The notes under the pieces: model-generated
The model's input: the letters and a program-made list of their open reading frames with translations, nothing else
Told to the model about the DNA's origin: nothing
Databases searched by the model: none
Position numbers and translations under genes: made by a program
In this document: positions 12,108 through 14,206 of the stretch, piece after piece
Position numbering within the stretch: the first letter of the stretch is position 1
How the letters are laid out: each line of letters begins with the position of its first letter
From: VMFP01 sp964630025
GTDB lineage: Bacteria > Patescibacteriota > Andersenbacteria > UBA10190 > CAIZMI01
Reading direction: 5' to 3'
NCBI GenBank assembly: GCA_964630025.1
Contig: CAZVRG010000023.1
Span: 1-14,206, forward strand
Length of the DNA: 14,206 bases

Positions 12108-12794
12108 GTGAAGAAACGCGTTCGGCTTTCCGCTTCGTCGCTCGCAGTGCTGCTGGAGTGTCCGCGTTGTTTTTGGCTCCAGATCAACGAAAATATGCGG
12201 CGTCCCCAGGGAGCATTTCCAAGTTTACCGAACGGTATTGATGCGGTGCTGAAAACAGCCATGGACGCGCACCGAAAGCGCGGCGAACTTCCGCCGGAAC
12301 TTCGCGGCGTGACGGAGGGGACGTTGTACTCGGATCAGAAGCAGTTGGATCGGTGGCGTGATAGCCTGCGTGGCGATCTTCGCTATACCGATCCCGCGCT
12401 CAATGTGGAAGTGCTCGGCGGCATTGACGATCTTCTTGTAGAAGATGGACACTTCACGCCTCTTGATTTCAAAACGCGGGGGTATCCCGTGAAGGACGAT
12501 ACGCATCGGCATTATGAGCACCAGCTTGATCTCTACGCGTGGCTCTTTACCAAACTCGGGCATACGGTGAATGAGCGCGGGGTTCTCCTGTTCTTTTCTC
12601 CCATCGCGTATGAAGGGAAGGGAACTGTGCAGTTCCGCATCGAGCCGGTAATCATGAAGACCGATGTTGCCCGCGCGCAGGGCCTTCTCGAGCGGGCAGT
12701 GGCGATTCTCCAGCAATCGACGCCGCCGCGTCATGCGGAGTGCGTCTTTTGTCACTTTGCGATGAGTCGCGGTCTGCAAGACGTGGCGGAATAA
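12108..12794 (+). CDS. PD-(D/E)XK nuclease, RecB/Cas4-like
   Basis: A 228-residue nuclease-fold protein. The core reads GGIDDLLVEDGHFTPLDFKT: the aspartates 107/108 followed by D120-F-K122, the PD-(D/E)XK metal and lysine residues. Helix motif QxxxY is present as HQLDLYAWLF, as in RecB-family nucleases, and H55 precedes the core. Cysteines lie at both ends (ECPRCFW, C18 and C21; ECVFCHF near the C-terminus), suggesting a zinc or iron-sulfur clamp as in AddB and Cas4. The N-terminal LSASSLAVLLECPRCF resembles the opening of this group. No helicase, cas gene or CRISPR array is nearby, so a stand-alone repair nuclease is likelier than an adaptation protein. Start GTG 12108 has no ribosome site and fits the -10 at 12096; the gene diverges from the exporter operon. 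Confidence 0.85.
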   Translation: MKKRVRLSASSLAVLLECPRCFWLQINENMRRPQGAFPSLPNGIDAVLKTAMDAHRKRGELPPELRGVTEGTLYSDQKQLDRWRDSLRGDLRYTDPALNVEVLGGIDDLLVEDGHFTPLDFKTRGYPVKDDTHRHYEHQLDLYAWLFTKLGHTVNERGVLLFFSPIAYEGKGTVQFRIEPVIMKTDVARAQGLLERAVAILQQSTPPRHAECVFCHFAMSRGLQDVAE

Positions 12795-12819
12795 TTCACC
12801 GCCATAGCAGAGAACAGAC

Positions 12820-13185
12820 ATGCGCATCGTGATCGGCATTGTGTTCGTGCTTCTGGTGCTCTTTGCATCGGTCATTGGTGGATTTTTTGGCGGTGCCATT
12901 CTTGCGTTGAGCGCCGCGGTGGGGATATTACTGATCGCGCTGCGATCCTACCTCCGCCCCGAGGCATTTTCGGTTGCCATGAGAAATTTCCCCCAGTCCG
13001 TCGCAGATCCACGCTCCATCTTTGCGCACACCGCACGCACAGCGGCGAGCGGAGAAGTGCTCGTCTCCTACACGCGCTACCGGCGTGTGTACCGCGCAAC
13101 CGTGATCACGCTGGGCATTCTTGGTGCATTGCTTCTGGTAGCAGTGGTGATTGCACTCATGCGTGCGGGATATCCGATGCAATGA
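12820..13185 (+). CDS. small membrane protein, 121 aa
   Basis: No family recognised. Starts at ATG 12820, 25 bases after the RecB-like gene and likely co-transcribed with it. Predicted layout: a long hydrophobic N-terminal region (about 3-43, IVIGIVFVLLVLFASVIGGF then GAILALSAAVGILLIAL), probably two helices with a glycine-rich turn, a soluble middle segment (RSYLRPEAFSVAMRNFPQSV to YTRYRRVYR), and a C-terminal helix (about 92-115, ATVITLGILGALLLVAVVIA). The middle segment is basic and probably cytoplasmic by the positive-inside rule. No catalytic residues stand out. The ribosome site is weak (CAGAGAACAG upstream). Confidence 0.7.
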   Translation: MRIVIGIVFVLLVLFASVIGGFFGGAILALSAAVGILLIALRSYLRPEAFSVAMRNFPQSVADPRSIFAHTARTAASGEVLVSYTRYRRVYRATVITLGILGALLLVAVVIALMRAGYPMQ

Positions 13186-13548
13186 GCGCTGAAGAAAGGT
13201 CTTCGTCAATGCGCATCAACACCGGTGTTCCTTGGGGGATGACCGCGAACATCCAGCAGTGTCAGAAGATTCCTGACGGCTGTTCTTGCAGGGCGCTCTC
13301 GTGACGGTATGGTTGCATCAGAGGGTTGCGTTTGCGCCCTTTCGTAATGGAGAGCCAGGGGGTAGCCCGGTGACTGACCGGGCACCTTGGTTTTAACGTC
13401 TGGAAGAAGGCACCTGCCGGTTCCTTCTTCCATGCATCATCCTCCCAGAGCGGTGCGCGTGAGTTCTGGGAACCCACGAGACCCACAACTCGCTCGTTGG
13501 ATGTATAGACGACTATGGTCTCTGGCCGAGGTTTGTTACCCTATACAC
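13186..13548 (+). other. non-coding region rich in hairpins; possible structured RNA
   Basis: No plausible protein gene in 363 bases. Successive perfect or near-perfect stems: GAAGA/TCTTC (13191-13204); CAGC, bulge, GTCAG / CTGAC, bulge, GCTG (13254-13282); AGGGCGC (13290-13296) / GCGCCCT (13334-13340); GCCCGGT/ACCGGGC (13365-13383) followed by TTTT; TGGAAGAAGG (13401-13410) / CCTTCTTCCA (13423-13432); CCCAGA/TCTGGG (13444-13470). I looked for RNase P, tmRNA, SRP RNA and 6S signatures and found none. The stretch up to 13394 could be an RNA ending in a terminator; the rest could be the leader of the DUF2892-like gene. Confidence 0.35.
13355..13394 (+). terminator. terminator-like hairpin with T4
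   Basis: GCCCGGT (13365-13371) / ACCGGGC (13377-13383), loop GACTG, extended by GGT/ACC across a bulged A and by CCAG/TTGG at the base, then TTTT (13391-13394). It would end plus-strand RNA from the 12108-13185 genes or from a separate non-coding RNA. The T-run is short. Confidence 0.5.
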
Positions 13549-13935
13549 ATGAAGATCCACGTGAACGTCGGGAATGTTGATGGTTTAACCCGCGCGCTGG
13601 GTGGCGTGCCGCTGGTGATTGGCGCAGTCCTTGCGCTGCCGGGCGTCACCGCGCACACCCTCGAGACACTCGCATTGTGGATCGCGCTTGGCGTTGGACT
13701 GCTTGCGCTCTTCGCCGCGTTTTCCGGCCATTGTTCGTGGTATGCGGGCGTGGGGATCAGCAGTGCGGCGTGGGTGCTCTTTGTTCTGCGAAATGTCCCG
13801 AGCACGCCGATACAGATTCTTGCCTCTGCGTTTGGCATTGGTGTCGGGCTGTATGCCCTGTACACCCGTGCAACCCGCACGTGCCGCGTGAATTATCTTT
13901 TCAAGGTTACGCAGCCGCACGGGCAAGCTTTGTAG
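13549..13935 (+). CDS. DUF2892-like membrane protein, 128 aa
   Basis: The N-terminal part MKIHVNVGNVDGLTRALGGV matches the opening of DUF2892 (YgaP-type) inner-membrane proteins, which start with NVGxxDRxxR before a two-helix hairpin; here the helices are about 20-32 and 40-58, closing with FSGHCSWYAGVGIS in place of the usual FCPLYxLLGI(N/S)T pattern. A further pair of helices follows (SSAAWVLFVLRNV and IQILASAFGIGVGLYAL), so the protein is longer than the roughly 60-70-residue domain. DUF2892 function is unclear, though it is sometimes fused to rhodanese. The upstream open frame to 13387 reads through hairpins and is not coding. TATACA at 13542-13547 ends one base before the ATG, and no ribosome site is seen, so the true promoter and start are uncertain. 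Confidence 0.65.
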   Translation: MKIHVNVGNVDGLTRALGGVPLVIGAVLALPGVTAHTLETLALWIALGVGLLALFAAFSGHCSWYAGVGISSAAWVLFVLRNVPSTPIQILASAFGIGVGLYALYTRATRTCRVNYLFKVTQPHGQAL

Positions 13936-13948
13936 CTGCGGAGTTTTT
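13910..13948 (+). terminator. possible terminator between DUF2892-like gene and rpiB
   Basis: CGCAGC (13910-13915) / GCTGCG (13935-13940), a 19-base loop, then GAG and T5 (13944-13948). It overlaps the end of the DUF2892-like gene and stops nine bases before rpiB. The large loop and three-base offset make it moderate. Confidence 0.4.
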
Positions 13949-13956
13949 AAGAAGCC

Positions 13957-14206
13957 ATGAAGATTATCCTAGGAGCCGATCATGCGGCAACGGAGCTGAA
14001 GGAAGCACTGAAGATATTTCTGCACGACGAAGGAGCTGTCGTGGAGGATGTGAGTCCGTCGGCGCCGGTTGCCGGCGATGATTATCCCGACTACGCGTTT
14101 GCGGTTGCCGAAAAAGTTGTTGCAGATCCCACAGGGACGCGCGGGATTCTTCTGTGCGATACCGGCATCGGCATGGCGATTGCCGCAAATAAAGTTTCCG
14201 GCATCC
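13957..14206 (+). CDS. rpiB: ribose-5-phosphate isomerase B, N-terminal part (runs off window)
   Basis: The first 83 codons are present; the usual length is about 145-150. RpiB interconverts ribose 5-phosphate and ribulose 5-phosphate in the non-oxidative pentose phosphate pathway and supplies ribose for nucleotides. Visible motifs: MKIILGADHAATELKEALK with the substrate-binding D-H pair, and ILLCDTGIGMAIAANKVSGI, where the catalytic cysteine of the family's CGTGIGMSIAANK motif is kept and the following Gly is Asp. The segment between them contains the DYPDYAFAVAEKV helix typical of RpiB. The ribosome site before ATG 13957 is weak (AAGAAGCC). LacA/LacB-type sugar isomerases share the fold, but the GADHAA opening fits RpiB. 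Confidence 0.92.
   Translation, partial: MKIILGADHAATELKEALKIFLHDEGAVVEDVSPSAPVAGDDYPDYAFAVAEKVVADPTGTRGILLCDTGIGMAIAANKVSGI

Noticed and set aside
12108..12794. Cas4 and a CRISPR locus
   Set aside because: The nuclease has a Cas4-like fold signature, but there are no regularly spaced repeats or other cas genes in the window.
13186..13400. Known RNA classes (RNase P, tmRNA, SRP RNA, 6S, T-box)
   Set aside because: None of the conserved core sequences I know for these RNAs is present on either strand.
13206..13433. Minus-strand 75-codon frame in the non-coding region
   Set aside because: It crosses several stable stems, has no ribosome site and looks like random translation.
13387..13548. 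N-terminal extension of the DUF2892-like protein
   Set aside because: The extension would translate through two hairpins, and the domain start NVGNVDGLTR fits ATG 13549 as the first codon.

Overview
The window is bacterial DNA with moderately high GC by eye. Small genes are packed tightly on both strands, with three scattered single tRNA genes and one 10-N assembly gap. The gene set is compatible with a streamlined genome such as a Candidate Phyla Radiation / Patescibacteria lineage: COG2827-type GIY-YIG nucleases beside GC-rich palindromes, a phage-type HNH gene, a small PD-(D/E)XK RecB-like nuclease, several genes with no Shine-Dalgarno, and many short unknown membrane proteins. That placement is inference. 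UGA acts as a normal stop here and RF2 (prfB) is present, so lineages that recode UGA are excluded. UAG also ends several ORFs.

Layout, left to right. (1) 1-1020: the end of tRNA-Gly(CCC), a palindrome cluster, a GIY-YIG nuclease gene, and an overlapping VanX-like D-Ala-D-Ala dipeptidase gene. (2) 1084-1460: a self-contained minus-strand unit (promoter, ribosome site, 85-residue unknown protein, strong terminator). (3) 1557-1905: a second palindrome cluster and a degenerate GIY-YIG copy. (4) 1816-3793: a divergent locus. Two minus-strand genes, the distal one His-rich and broken by the assembly gap, face a 260-residue HExxH protein. A palindrome joins the two -35 boxes. (5) 3886-4442: an AT-rich HNH endonuclease gene whose stop codon lies inside tRNA-Thr(CGT). 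(6) 4457-8030: a small membrane protein on minus, then prfB (with a +1 frameshift site), ftsE and ftsX, a conserved gene neighbourhood for translation termination and FtsEX-controlled cell-wall hydrolysis, then a small membrane protein with an excellent ribosome site. (7) 8154-8717: tRNA-Gln(CTG) with an AT-rich HEPN-like gene starting one base after its CCA end. (8) 8741-12020 on minus: a MacAB-like exporter operon (adaptor, ATPase, permease) whose permease has an in-frame UAG. (9) 12108-14206: a RecB-like nuclease, a small membrane protein, 363 bases of hairpin-rich non-coding DNA, a DUF2892-like membrane protein and the start of rpiB.

Three themes stand out. All three tRNA genes sit directly against accessory genes (GIY-YIG, HNH, HEPN-like), so tRNA ends look like insertion points, and in two cases tRNA processing should affect expression of the neighbour. 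The best promoter candidates share a TTGACG-like -35 box 17 bases from the -10 box. Several genes (prfB, HNH, RecB-like, HEPN-like, DUF2892-like) appear to begin at or within a few bases of the predicted RNA 5' end, which suggests leaderless translation.
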